Shown here piece by piece: positions 52,860-64,000 of a DNA stretch of 64,000 nucleotides; within the stretch, counting starts at the first letter, position 1; every line of letters begins with the position of its first letter. The DNA is from Dirofilaria immitis (Eukaryota > Nematoda > Chromadorea > Rhabditida > Onchocercidae): assembly GCA_024305405.1 (NCBI GenBank), contig JAKNDB010000110.1, forward strand, positions 1 through 64,000. The letters are read 5' to 3'. Position numbers and translations under genes: made by a program. Under the pieces are notes generated by a model that saw nothing but the letters and a program-made list of their open reading frames with translations, did no database searches and was not told where the DNA came from.

Positions 52860-53366
52860 AAGAATACTAATAGCAAGGCCTCCCAATTAAAAATATAGAA
52901 ACCAGTGGTACTCAGTACACCTCAACAGATCAATGAGACTTATTATACTTTTTAATAAGCGATTTCTAACTCGACAACTTCTTTTACTGAAGTCAACAAC
53001 TTCTTTTACTGAAAGCTGTATCTTTAGCCCTTCTAAAGATTAGTTTTTGTCTTTATCTGAGACCAAGTCCCATGAACTTAACTGTTGCATGAGTGAGTGC
53101 AATAATAGTTCAATCATTGATGCGTTTATTTGATTAGTGAATTCCAATACAAAATGGCCCTAATGAAAAGTTGAAAAACAAGGAAAACCTAAACCCACTT
53201 TCCAGTGATTACAGTAGTTGCAAATCTGTAATCAGAATACTAATAGCAAGGCCTCCCAATTAAAAATATAGAAACCAGTGGTACTCAGTACACCTCAACA
53301 GATCAATGAGACTTATTATACTCATTTAATAAGCGATTTCTAACTCAACAACTTCTTTTACTGAAG
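52860..53366. repeat. ~135-base direct duplication
   Basis: The segment 52860-52993 recurs at 53228-53366 with few differences; both contain AGCAAGGCCTCCCAAT and CCAGTGGTACTCAGTACACC. The first copy carries extra local tandem duplications: a 27-base unit (AGAATACTAA...) just before it, and a ~19-base unit (CAACTTCTTTTACTGAAGT) at its end. It is non-coding. Confidence 0.9.
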
Positions 53367-54198
53367 TTGCAGTTAAATCATCTTAAAACAGTCTCCAATT
53401 TTGAAAGAAACAAAGACAGATTCTACAAATATAAATAAACATTTGGATATAAATGAAATGAATTAATAAAGCACGAAACTTTACAGAGAGTCCCGAAAAG
53501 ATGAAAAGCGGAATATTTCACCATTTTGAAAATTAAAGGAAAATGCTTGGGCATTTTTACCAAGCACACCGGAAAAAACCGCGTTAACACAGAATGCAAA
53601 ATCAAAACAAAAACTAAATTGCGATAAAGGACAAGCTGCCAAGCCTGAAATGGAAATACTTTGGTTAGTGTTAGTTTTATTAGCTGTACACCAGTACCCC
53701 CATCAAAAAAGGTTTTAATTTTCGAACTACTCCATAAAGTTCAATGAAAGCTGGAACTGAAAAAAAGAAGCTAAATTAAGATTACAAAAAAGCACCGTAT
53801 CACAAATCGAAAGACTCAGCATTTGAATGACCCAACACAAAACAATAAAACATCGAAGTCAGTAATTTCCTTAGGATACAAATATCTAACACCATCACTA
53901 CCAAAAACACGGTGCATAATGTTCGAGAGATAATCTGCTCACTTCCTAGAAAATATTTTGCAGTTGATAACAGAAAGCCAATATTAACATTAAGCGTCAT
54001 ATCAACTTCCAAGGCACATAGAGACCACATGAATTCGTATGATACCATACGAAATCAGCACTGAATTTGAAAGCACATTCGAAAAAAAATTAATTAAAGT
54101 GAGCATGTCGACATGACATAAGCCGTAGAAGAGATCCTGTTTTGGCTTGGCAGTAAACTGACCAGATCACTTAGTATTCAGTAGTGAAGTGCGTTAAA

Positions 54199-57100
54199 TC
54201 AACAAGAGTCGTTAAAAAATAGTCCATCAACTACCGGATCAATATTCATTGAAAGATCACGACATAACTGCATCATGCCGCACAACGCCGCACCCATTTT
54301 CTGGAAATCTTTCTTTCAAAAATCTCTTTAATTTGACATGCATTTCCAAACTTGATTTGGTCTAAATGACGGCAACAATTCAAATTTTAAAATCCAAATC
54401 ACATGATAAATATTTTAAAGCAAAATACTCACGGAAAGACCGGCAATCAGAAGAAGAAGATTGCCAAATCGCGATGTCGCCTCGGCTGGTGAAAGACGAC
54501 TGCTGAGATGGGCATAAAGTGCATTCTGGACAGATCCACGAGCTACGGTCAATAAAGAAGCAGAATGAGGTGTTAGGTTTGCAGCACTTGGATCCAAAGC
54601 AATTATTGCTTTCAGTGCAACCATCTCGATTTCGGTAAATCCCAAACGTCGCATTGGGCTCAAAACAACATCCAGAATGTTTTTCTTTACAACCCTACAA
54701 TATTCCATTACTTTGAACTTCATAAAATAAAAAATGTAAAATCAAATCATAAAATTTACTCGGAGATAAAATCAAACATACTTCGATATCACATATTTTT
54801 GGGTTTTCTTTTCCTTTTCATTTTTAAGTATCAGTTACTGGAAACGAATACATGAATTTTTGGTCTGACTGTGGAATGTTGTAAAACTAACTCAATTCGA
54901 GATTCCAGCAATATGATTTGTTTATCTTCACATTGCTCAATGATAATAACAGGCTTTTCACGATGGAAATAATGTCCACTAGGTAGTAAAATTGTGCTGC
55001 TTACCACCTCAGTATTACGCACAGTGTGGTACGCAACAACAAGAAGCGCAAATTGTGATACACAATTATGAATAATCGATATCTGCAAAGATCGGATTAT
55101 GAAATGTAAACGGAAAAAACTGTTTACCATGAATACAAGATCAAAAGTCAATGAATCCAAATTTGAGAAGATGTGGAGTCACTTCTTCAAAAGAACTATT
55201 GAAATGTTATGACAAAAGAGCAAAATGCGACTCCAATTAATAGTATATTGCAAAATACCATGTCAAAATTCCCGACAATAAATATATCATTATTCTTTCA
55301 ACGAAGAACAATCTGTTTTCTATATCACACTGCATACACTTGCTAATTTTTGAAAGTTTATAAAGACAAAAACCTTCTCGGTAGGTGTGAGATCGGCGAT
55401 TGGCTTAAGTGTATTGGCATAATCAAAAAGCAATACAATGAGACGTCTCAGATTTTCAAAATATTCTTTACATCCAGCAAGACCCAAAGACCCATCGAAT
55501 ATCAGCTAAAATAGAATTGACAAAAGCTGAATTCGTAATATTCGAAGAACGCATAATGCATTTAAAATAGATTTTTAACCATGTCTACTTACTAGTTCAA
55601 TATATATTTGAAAAAGTAAAACATGGAACAATATAATTTGAAATTCCATATCCAGATTTCGAAAAACAAAAATAGAAAAAAAAGGAAAGGGGATGAAAAA
55701 GGAACAAAAATATGCTAAGATTATTTACCGGAGATCGTGAAACGATGAGTGAAGGACGCAAAACAGCATCAATAAGGGTGATGGAAGTCTTCGTTATGAC
55801 TGGATGAGCGTCTCGGAGCTGATTGCATATATGCTCAATTTCACATAATGTTGCGAGAACGGACTCATCGCCAATGGGCACAGGACATTTTAGATGACCC
55901 GAAGTGTTATTCATGTAAAAGGATCGGCTGCAATTTCGAATATCATCATTCGCAACGTTATCTTTTTCAGCTGTAACACATGGTAGTTCTCCGGATATAG
56001 AATTAGTTGATATCTTGGTAGTACCATTTTCACAGCCACCTCTGCGCGGATTTTTTTGTCTGCCAGTTTTATCACGATCGGGACGAATTGCTGAAATTTT
56101 GTCCACCTTTTTTGCATAGAAACATTCTAACCCTCCGCACAATGCATCATTTACAATAAAATGATTGCTTTTATTTAAATTTAACAAAGAGTTCTATATC
56201 TATAATGTATGTACAGATAAATAGATAATAGTACACCAATGTACATACACTATTTTCGAGAATGGATGGCATGATTCAGGCGCAAACGCAGTCAGAAAAG
56301 ATAAGTCTGGGAGGCCCACATCAAAAAAAGGAAGTGAAAAAGTATGAGCAGAGTGAATTGGTAACGTTCTCAAAAAGATGTAAAGTGAAAGAGACTAGAC
56401 AGCAAGAACACAGCTTTCACGTATTGAACGCAATAGACTTTCTGGTCAAAGGTTAGCACCACAAGCTATTTTCTTCATTCTGAACAATGAAGTGCATTTC
56501 CTTTCGTCTTCACGATGAAGAATTAAGAGGAAGAAGATCCAAAGTCAAACCATGTCACTCACCATCAGGTTCCATTCCTACTTGAAGGCACTTCTGGAAA
56601 CGACAAGATCGACAAACGTTACGACCAGCTGGAAATGTATTTGCGTATAACAGCAGAAACTAATTAGTAAGACTTCGGATTCATCAACTTGAGAGACTTA
56701 GTCCCTTTTTTATTTAGAACTGTAATAAAATACGAAAAATTGACAGAAGGAATGCAAAATAACTATAAGACAGGCAGACACCATAATGGACAGCCACAAA
56801 ATTTTCGAGCACTCAACAAATTTGAAATGAACCCGTTTTTCTCAGTCATCAAATGACGATACAATAAAAAGGCTCAGTGAAAGTGATCTCAATTCAGCGG
56901 AACTTCCTCCTTCCCAGAGCAAGGTCAGCAGAGAGCGAAGTCAACGACCAACAACGATGTTTCGTGGTTCTACTTTATCACACAAATTATTTAATAGAGA
57001 TTTTACACAGGATGAAAGAGTGAGTGATAGAGGAGATTCGTTCATTATTTGTTACCCACTCAATCCATTCTAATTCTTTAAATCAAAATAAAATTAGTAT

Positions 57101-59386
57101 AGCGAAGCTATAGTCTGAGGCTAAACGTACTACTTACCTTTATCAATTCTACATTTTTGTTCATAACGACACACATAATTTTTCCGAGCACGAACCTAAA
57201 TGCATTACTGATATTAATCATGAGTCATGTGTCTTTCAAATAATCAAGAACAAATATTTGAATAAATATGGCATGCGTGAAAAGATAGCTAATGCATTTA
57301 TTTTCATCAATTTCCACGGTCTGAATGTAAGGGAGTTCCTCGGATGAGTTCAGAGTTATGTCATTAGTAATGCAAAATGTACAGCACTTCAGATGAAGGC
57401 ACATTTACCAATCGTATCAGCAGTTCATCAAAAGAAAGCCGCTTTCAAATCTTACATACTTGAACTTTCAACAATTCAGTGCATTACGGAATGAACTGAA
57501 ACAAACTAACCGTTCTACGAAAGAAACCCTTGCAACCGAAACATGCAATAACACCGTAATGCCGACCACTTGCTTCATCATGGCAAACCGAACTGGAAAA
57601 TTCTGTACTCAGTGCTTGAAAGATTTCTCTCAAATAAGTTATAAACTTAAATTTCCTATATTTTTTTAAAAATGACCTCTATATGGCCAGAAGTCAAAGG
57701 ATGTGTTATCCGTGTCTTTCATGCCAATATTTACAGATATAGTCTTTTACATCTAAATAATCTATTTCGTTTGATTCAAAGAGCCTAGATTATTATCAAG
57801 AAATAATTCTGGCTGAAAACTAGTCTCAATGTTTAGATATGTATTATGTTATCACTGCTGATAGGGAACACGAGCGCCCTTAATATAGTTTTCTTACTGC
57901 TACTGTGTATGCAGATTTCTTATTTATGTAACATTAAAAGATATAGTGGCATATTTTAAAAAGCAAATTACATGCACTGCATCCAAAAACGATTTCATAT
58001 GCGCAAAGCGGTTAATGTAACACTTTACTCAGCAACTTACAAAATTTAGGAAAATTTTCCTTCCAATTTACTCCAAAGAAAAAGAAAAAATTATGCAGCT
58101 TAACTGTCTGGTTATACATTTCAGGGAAATGTTGAATAATTTGGTGACATCAAAAATAATTCAAATTAAAGGGCAAGTCTAAAGATACCTAGAATCAGTT
58201 GAAATTGAAAAGTTTTAAGATTAATGGCGTAGGAGAGTTTGGGAAAAAAGATGAAAGGTCATCCTCTTTTCAAGGACACTGAAGAGTGCGATCGTGTTAA
58301 TCAGTAAAATTGTCTGGTCCATTTAGCTGGGGAAAATTCCATCGCAATGTCAAAGCAGCAGCATCGTCTTGATGAAAAAGGAAGTAAAAATTATGAATTA
58401 GATTGGAAGAGAAATATGTGAAAAAAAAGTCAAACTCTGACATTAAGCTTGATGCGACGATGACAGTGATTGGTTTTCGGCGTTCCTCTTATGAACTGAA
58501 TTACAAGTCATTATTAGGAAATGTCATATTCTAACCAACCCGGAATCGTAAAACTGGAAAATAGGAAAACAACAAAGAATCAGGGCGACAGAGATTTGCA
58601 AGTCATCGCTTACAAAAAGCACATGTGTATGAAACATTGAAAATATTCATTTGAATATATAATAATTCTCTGATAAAATTCTAGCTTTCTAGTCCAAAAC
58701 AATTCAGTACGCCTCATTAGCAAGGATATGGGAAAAGAGAATTAAAGTGGGTAATTCAAAAAACTCAGATGGGAACTAGACTTACATTATTGTTCACTGT
58801 TTTACACACTACTCAATTTTTAACTTTTCATCTTTTCTCCGAACAAAATGAAGAAGCAGATTCGTTCAAACGATATATATAATTCGGCAAACCGACCAAA
58901 ATGATATCCGAAAATATAGATACAATTTAGAAACAAGTTAACAGAACCTTCCCTTAGAATCAATGACATCGTAGCAGAAATGATGCGAAAAATGTGAAAC
59001 AATAGTTGAAGACATCTGACACCTGAGGAGCACAAACAATTAATTCAATTCAAAAACTAAGAATGTCGAAAATGTTACGAATGCAACTAATAGATCGCTT
59101 GTCACTAGGAGGGGAATGGTTTGTTTGTTTATTTGTTAACGATAAAAATTACCGACCAAATGGTTGGCTCGCCATCCACGAGCGGGACAGAATGATTCCC
59201 CATAGTATTTGTTGATTCATTCAATGCCGGTGATTCCGAATCACCGGGTTTCAGAATCGATTCAATGGAATAGGTTTGTTGTGACGAAAACGACGGCGAC
59301 GTACTCCGATTACTACTACGCATGATTACCGCGACGTTGTTTGCAATGACTGCGTAAGCGGCTGCTGCAGCTGCCGCCTCAGTCAT
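54199..59386 (-). CDS. nuclear hormone receptor
   Basis: Ligand-dependent-type transcription factor, 494 residues in this model. Minus-strand exons 5' to 3': 59386-59157, 57592-57511, 57195-57138, 56628-56563, 56090-55729, 55505-55374, 55082-54892, 54694-54433, 54300-54199; all phases agree. The A/B region starts [12 protein letters not shown] and contains YSIESIL. The DNA-binding domain is complete. Finger 1 is [14 protein letters not shown] with P-box [11 protein letters not shown]; its first Cys codon is split by an intron. Finger 2 is [20 protein letters not shown], ending [14 protein letters not shown]. The C-terminal extension is [17 protein letters not shown]. Ligand-binding-domain-like exons follow ([20 protein letters not shown]) and end with [13 protein letters not shown]. 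It appears to belong to the expanded nematode (HNF4-derived) receptors, but I cannot name an orthologue. The start ATG is the first in frame after a TTTTTCAG acceptor, so trans-splicing or a 5' exon is possible. Confidence 0.9.
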
Positions 59387-60450
59387 TGCTGGCAGCCCAC
59401 ACTGATCAAAGACCGGCCTCTCTTGCTCGGCTCCTCTGATCTGAAAAATGCTCCGCCCGCAAAATTTGTGTGAAGAAAACGAAAATGAATACGTACTCTC
59501 ATACTGACACGCACACATACATGCACACATACACATATACACACACATTCATACATACACAGACAGACAGCAACTACTAGAACAGCGTCGATGGCAACAT
59601 TTGGAGTTTGCAGGAGTAGATTGGTGGGGTAAATAGCGAGCAATAAGATCCCTTAAAGTGAACGAATATCGCTTATGGGTGTACCCTAATGTCTTCCCTT
59701 TCCTGCCTATGAGGAACTCCGAAATGTACCCAGCTGATGGGTAGGCAGGATGGTCGGGAGGTCTGGAGGAAAGGATGGCTGGTCGCCAACAAGTAAGCTG
59801 TCAAATTGTAAAGTACGTAGCGAAAAGTAAAAACGAAATCATCCATTTGCTTGCATTTATTCCCTACTCTGGCTGCTTCTTGCGAAAGAAACTATATATA
59901 TCTGCATATGCATGCGTGTTCTTGTGTTTTAAGAGATGATATCTGATGAATATACAAAATACTTGTAAAGGATTTTGTATATTTAAAATTCAACGTACTA
60001 ATATTGATATAGATAAAGCCTTATCTACAAAACGATGGTCATGTCATACCATGGAACGCATTTTCAAATTTTGACATTATTTTAATGCATAGTTCAAAGA
60101 CCAGATTCCGCAACCTCTTCCATTCTGCTCATTAGGCAATTCAAATTGGAATAACAACATTAGTGCTGCTACTACGCTGTTTAATGGATGTTTTACGAAA
60201 GCGTAGTTTGCTCTCTTATCTTAATAAACCTGAACAAAATTCACAAAACAACACTTTCCTTTCTTTCCTTCCCGCTCTTCTACTCCATTGCTCTTTTAAT
60301 CCTTCTGTTTCTGTCACTTCGTAACAGAAATGTCAGGCTTTTGTTTGGTGCAACAGCAAAATGAAACTCTCCTCTTGCACTATACTACTGTTTCATGCTG
60401 CTATATTAATTATTATTACTACCACTATACCACTTTTATTGAACTGTAAA

Positions 60451-60504
60451 TACTACTACTACTACTAGTATTAGTACTACTACTACTACTAATACTAATA
60501 CTAC
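60451..60504. repeat. TAC/ACT trinucleotide repeat
   Basis: Imperfect (TAC)n flanking an inverted AGTATTAGTA core, so the block is partly palindromic. Simple sequence, non-coding. Confidence 0.9.
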
Positions 60505-61259
60505 AGTAATTAGTGCAATGCTTTGTAAATTTTAAATTTGTTCTCCCCTAAAAGTCATTCCTGCTTTTCTCTTCTGTGCTACCGCCGCTGCTCATCTGTC
60601 CACACTGCAGGTTTTGTTACATTTCACCATTTTTATTCAGGAACATCTGTTCATCACTTCATAGTGACTATTACAGTTGGAAATGTTGCGCGGACTATGA
60701 AAACACAAAATCGGTATCATTATACTACGTTACATTATACAGTCGAAATGTTTCGATTTCTTCAAACAAAGAATTCAAAAAACAACAAAAATAAGAAAAA
60801 TATTCAGTACCGACTAAAAAAATTATATAACCCGTCTGGTCCTGAAGAACTGCATGCGCAAAACACCGCAACTATCCCATATTCCAATTTTCGAACAGAT
60901 TCTATAACTGCGATGAAACATATAAATATTAAACCAGTTGCATAAGGATAAATGCCGTCAGGGGTAAATTTCTGATGTCAGTCAATTTTGTAAAGCTTAG
61001 TCTTAGTTAGTGCATAATCTATTCAAAAATCAGAAAGCACTCACATCAAAGTCAACCGGAAAAAAAAGTATTTCTATACTGATAAGAAAAGAAACGAACT
61101 TACGCGAAGTATAACATTATCCCTTGGTAATCCACAAATTTCGCACAATACCACATAGGGATTCGAAAAGCAAAAGGCATCGCATCGAAGATCGCTTTGA
61201 AGCATCTCAATACGAAAGACTGACCTGCAAAGTTCCTAATACATTCCGAAGTACTAAGC

Positions 61260-61296
61260 TTTTTTTTTACAGAGTGCAGCACTCTGTAAAAAAAAA
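61260..61296. repeat. perfect 18-base-arm hairpin
   Basis: Nine T, then ACAGAGTGC, a single central A at 61278, GCACTCTGT, then nine A. The arms are perfectly complementary. It could be a small inverted repeat or a cruciform-prone site. It is flanked by AT-rich non-coding sequence. Confidence 0.9.
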
Positions 61297-61799
61297 TTTC
61301 ATTCTCCGGGTTAATCAGAAATGAAAGCGAAGATTTGAAGAGAAAAAATTGCGAAATCTAAAATCTCTATAGGAACAACGTGAAGGGATCGCTAATAAAA
61401 CGTAATTCCAGAACTGATGAACGGATATGCTAGTCAATCTTGTCTATACATAAAAATAGACCGTCCTGTGAAATTCACGTTTGGAGTCGTAAACAAGTCG
61501 TAAACAACCCTTCCGGTTACCGTCCCTCTCCTCTTTTCATCCTCTCTTCCTCTGTTCATTCTTGCCATGCGTTTCCTGAACATATGATGACAAATTAAGT
61601 GAAAATGATGGCATGGCAAGTTTTGACCGGATCCAAATAAATCATCATCATTTCCAAAAGGCTATCTTCTGAAGGCAAATATAGAACTAACAAAAACGCA
61701 TCATATACATACACATTTATATATCCTCCTTATGAGTTCTTAACAGGTGTGTATGTACAATGTTTTGATAGAGAGGCAACTAATATCTGCGTGAATATA

Positions 61800-62152
<353 letters not shown>

Positions 62153-63661
62153 ATTAAGCTTTTGAATAAGTTTGGAGATGAATTAGCAACGGTTTTTGTT
62201 TTACTAAGGTCAAAAGGTGTAGAAGATATACCGTAACTATCTTATACGTTACATACCTTATACGAATCGATATCTTCGGAGGCAACCTGTACAGCTTCTT
62301 CAGTTTCAAATAATAGATAATTAGAGCATCATAGCAGTTTCTAAATTCCTTAATTCAAGAAATTTCCTTTCACTCGTTTCAAAATCTACGTGCTTGAGCT
62401 GACTTCTACTTTACTAGTTTCACAGAGTGGTATTTCGAAATTCTAGGATTTTTTTCGAATTGTTTTATAATTTAAATCGTGTCTTAAAAATAATTTGCAA
62501 GCATATCTGATAAGACTCATGAACTTTCCGAAACTCAATTTTTTCAAGGATTTCGAACTTGATGAAAACGCTTCTTCAGCATGTCACAAGCCTAATCTTT
62601 CTAAATGCATTCCATCATTTGCTTTGCGATCATTGCGAATCTTATTTCGATAGATACTGGAAGCCACTGAAATTAATCAGATTGAAGGAAATTTAAACTG
62701 CATAATTATTTTTTGCATCACTGTTATTCGGTCATCGACTTGAAACAATACAACAAATGGATGGGTGGAAAGGTATCGTTTTCAGCCCGGATCATGAATG
62801 CCCACTTGTGAATAGAGAAGTTACCCACTACTACCAACATATTTGCAAAAAATGCGGCCAAAGTTCAATCTTCAGCAACTAGTGTAATAGTTATATTGTC
62901 ATCTTTGTTATTGTCTTCCACTTGGTGAATCTATTTAAAGTTACCGCACAAAAGAGAAAGTGAAATCTACCTCGCATGAATTTTTACAGTTCAAAGATCA
63001 CCTCAAACATACACATACACAGTGAAAGATAACATGTGTTTAAGTGAAAACGTATAGTGTTTGTTTTCTTCGCGTCAAACTATCTGCCTGTTTGTTTACA
63101 TTGTTCATTATACGGGAGAAATCAGTGAAAACAGTGTCAGTTGCTTCCTTTCTGAAATTCTTGTTGGTTAAGCTGATCCTTATGATTGACTGATCGCTGA
63201 GAATACTTGTCTTGATCGTTACAAATCAGTCACTGGGTCCAGCTCACTCCAGCATCTCACCATTGTATAATACTTTGTGATACAAAAATAAATATTGGGA
63301 AAATAATGAGCAATAAATGGAAAAAATAATTAATTGAAGCTGAATGACGGTAGCGATGAATTGCAGTATATTATTTATGTAGAATATTATTAATATAATT
63401 GTTATACACGATTGTTGGAGATTAGAAGGATTTAGATATAGTAGGAGTCACTTTTAATTCAAATGTAGACTCATTTCTGATGCCAGACTCTCCAACTTTA
63501 AGAAATTTGAGCTGAATTTTGCAAAGAATTTGTACTTTATTCGAGTTTTCGGATGTACACCAATCAGATTGTAGTGCTTATAAGATCAGTCTTAATGTCA
63601 TGATACACTTATCTTGTGAAATGATTTTCAAAAGACTCATAAGATTCAAGTGAACAAAATT

Positions 63662-63667
63662 TTTATT
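63662..63667 (-). terminator. polyadenylation signal AATAAA
   Basis: A hexamer on the minus strand, four bases after the TAG at 63672. This is close for a 3' UTR, but short 3' UTRs occur in nematodes. Confidence 0.45.
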
Positions 63668-63671
63668 CAAG

Positions 63672-63899
63672 CTATATTCGTACATCATGGCAAGAGATGA
63701 CTAAAGACCTTGGCTGTGTTCCACAATAAGCTCCTGTCGATGTATATCCACAGCCGCCGTTCGCAATCGTTCCTGGCCAATACGGCCGGACCAAATGTGT
63801 GGACCGTTTATCTGAAGTTACCGGTTGGAAAAAAGGCGCATATGATGCAGCTGTAGAACGCATTTTCGGCATCGCGTGATGATAATGTTGAAACAGGAA
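63672..63899 (-). CDS. terminal exon of an unidentified gene (5' partial)
   Basis: On the minus strand, after a CCCCTCAG acceptor, 76 codons run to TAG at 63674-63672. The sequence is HAMPKMRSTAASYAPFF, then STHLVRPYWPGTIANGGCGY, TSTGAYCGTQPRSLVISCHD and VRI. A polyadenylation hexamer lies a few bases downstream, which supports a true 3' end. I do not recognise the family. Three cysteines and the Gly/Thr-rich stretch suggest an extracellular or structural protein, but that is a guess. Upstream exons would lie beyond the window edge. An overlapping minus frame reaching 63999 is an alternative. Confidence 0.45.
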   Translation of the reverse strand, partial: FLFQHYHHAMPKMRSTAASYAPFFQPVTSDKRSTHLVRPYWPGTIANGGCGYTSTGAYCGTQPRSLVISCHDVRI

Positions 63900-64000
63900 C
63901 TGAGGGGAATGACAGCTTGTCAATGAAGCTGAAACCGGAGTTACGCGCAGAAATATTTAAAAAAAATAGGAACAAGGTGAGGTTGAAATTAACTATCAAT

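Larger units (their letters stand above)
47771..54198. other. gene-poor stretch between GPCR and nuclear receptor
   Basis: This 6.4 kb holds no supported gene. A coding-like block at 47859-47981 with a TTTTAG acceptor could be an alternative GPCR tail exon. There is an SL1-like sequence at 50609-50630, a short CA run near 51411-51425, and a duplicated segment at 52860-53366. Overlapping open frames at 52207-52679 occur on both strands with no domain or splice support. Confidence 0.5.

Noticed and set aside
53800..54048. 82-codon hydrophobic minus-strand frame just downstream of the nuclear receptor
   Set aside because: Likely within or beyond the 3' UTR; no domain, and composition is typical of AT-rich noise.
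60538..60945. 135-codon plus-strand open frame
   Set aside because: Low-complexity, with a long Lys/Asn stretch; no domain or splice evidence.

Overview
The window is AT-rich eukaryotic DNA that I read as nematode, probably a clade III (spirurid or filarial) worm. The reasons are short introns with T-rich TTTTCAG acceptors, genes on both strands 1-8 kb apart, a Ly-6 gene of the nematode ODR-2/HOT type, a divergent nuclear hormone receptor, and one SL1-like sequence. The species call is inference. Gene models were built by joining reading-frame blocks at GT/GC-AG sites with matching phase.

Layout. Bases 1-1787 are a simple satellite of ATTC and ATTCC units. 7105-10873 (+) is a HAD-superfamily hydrolase. 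12598-14380 (+) is a possible three-exon small protein. 15139-18597 (+) is a choline dehydrogenase-like GMC oxidoreductase, tail to tail with 19504-23081 (-), a SERAC1-like alpha/beta hydrolase. 28057-33090 (+) is the ODR-2/HOT-type Ly-6 gene. 35293-36801 (-) is a short secreted peptide candidate. 39102-47770 (+) is an adhesion GPCR with the LRR-Ig-HRM-GAIN-7TM order of the ADGRA (GPR123/124/125) group. 54199-59386 (-) is a nuclear hormone receptor. 63672-63899 (-) is the last exon of a gene that seems to run out of the window. A (CA)n tract of about 350 bp lies at 61801-62150.

How the genes relate. They are independent single-copy-type genes with no operon structure. Choline dehydrogenase and SERAC1 both belong to mitochondrial or phospholipid metabolism, but their tail-to-tail arrangement is probably coincidental. 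The Ly-6 protein, the peptide and the GPCR would act at the cell surface or outside the cell; the nuclear receptor is a transcription factor.

A recurring oddity is that three otherwise intact genes need single missing bases, mostly in short homopolymers, to stay in frame. I favour uncorrected assembly errors over pseudogenes, but this needs reads to settle. Two introns, in the HAD and choline dehydrogenase genes, appear to use GC-AG splice sites.
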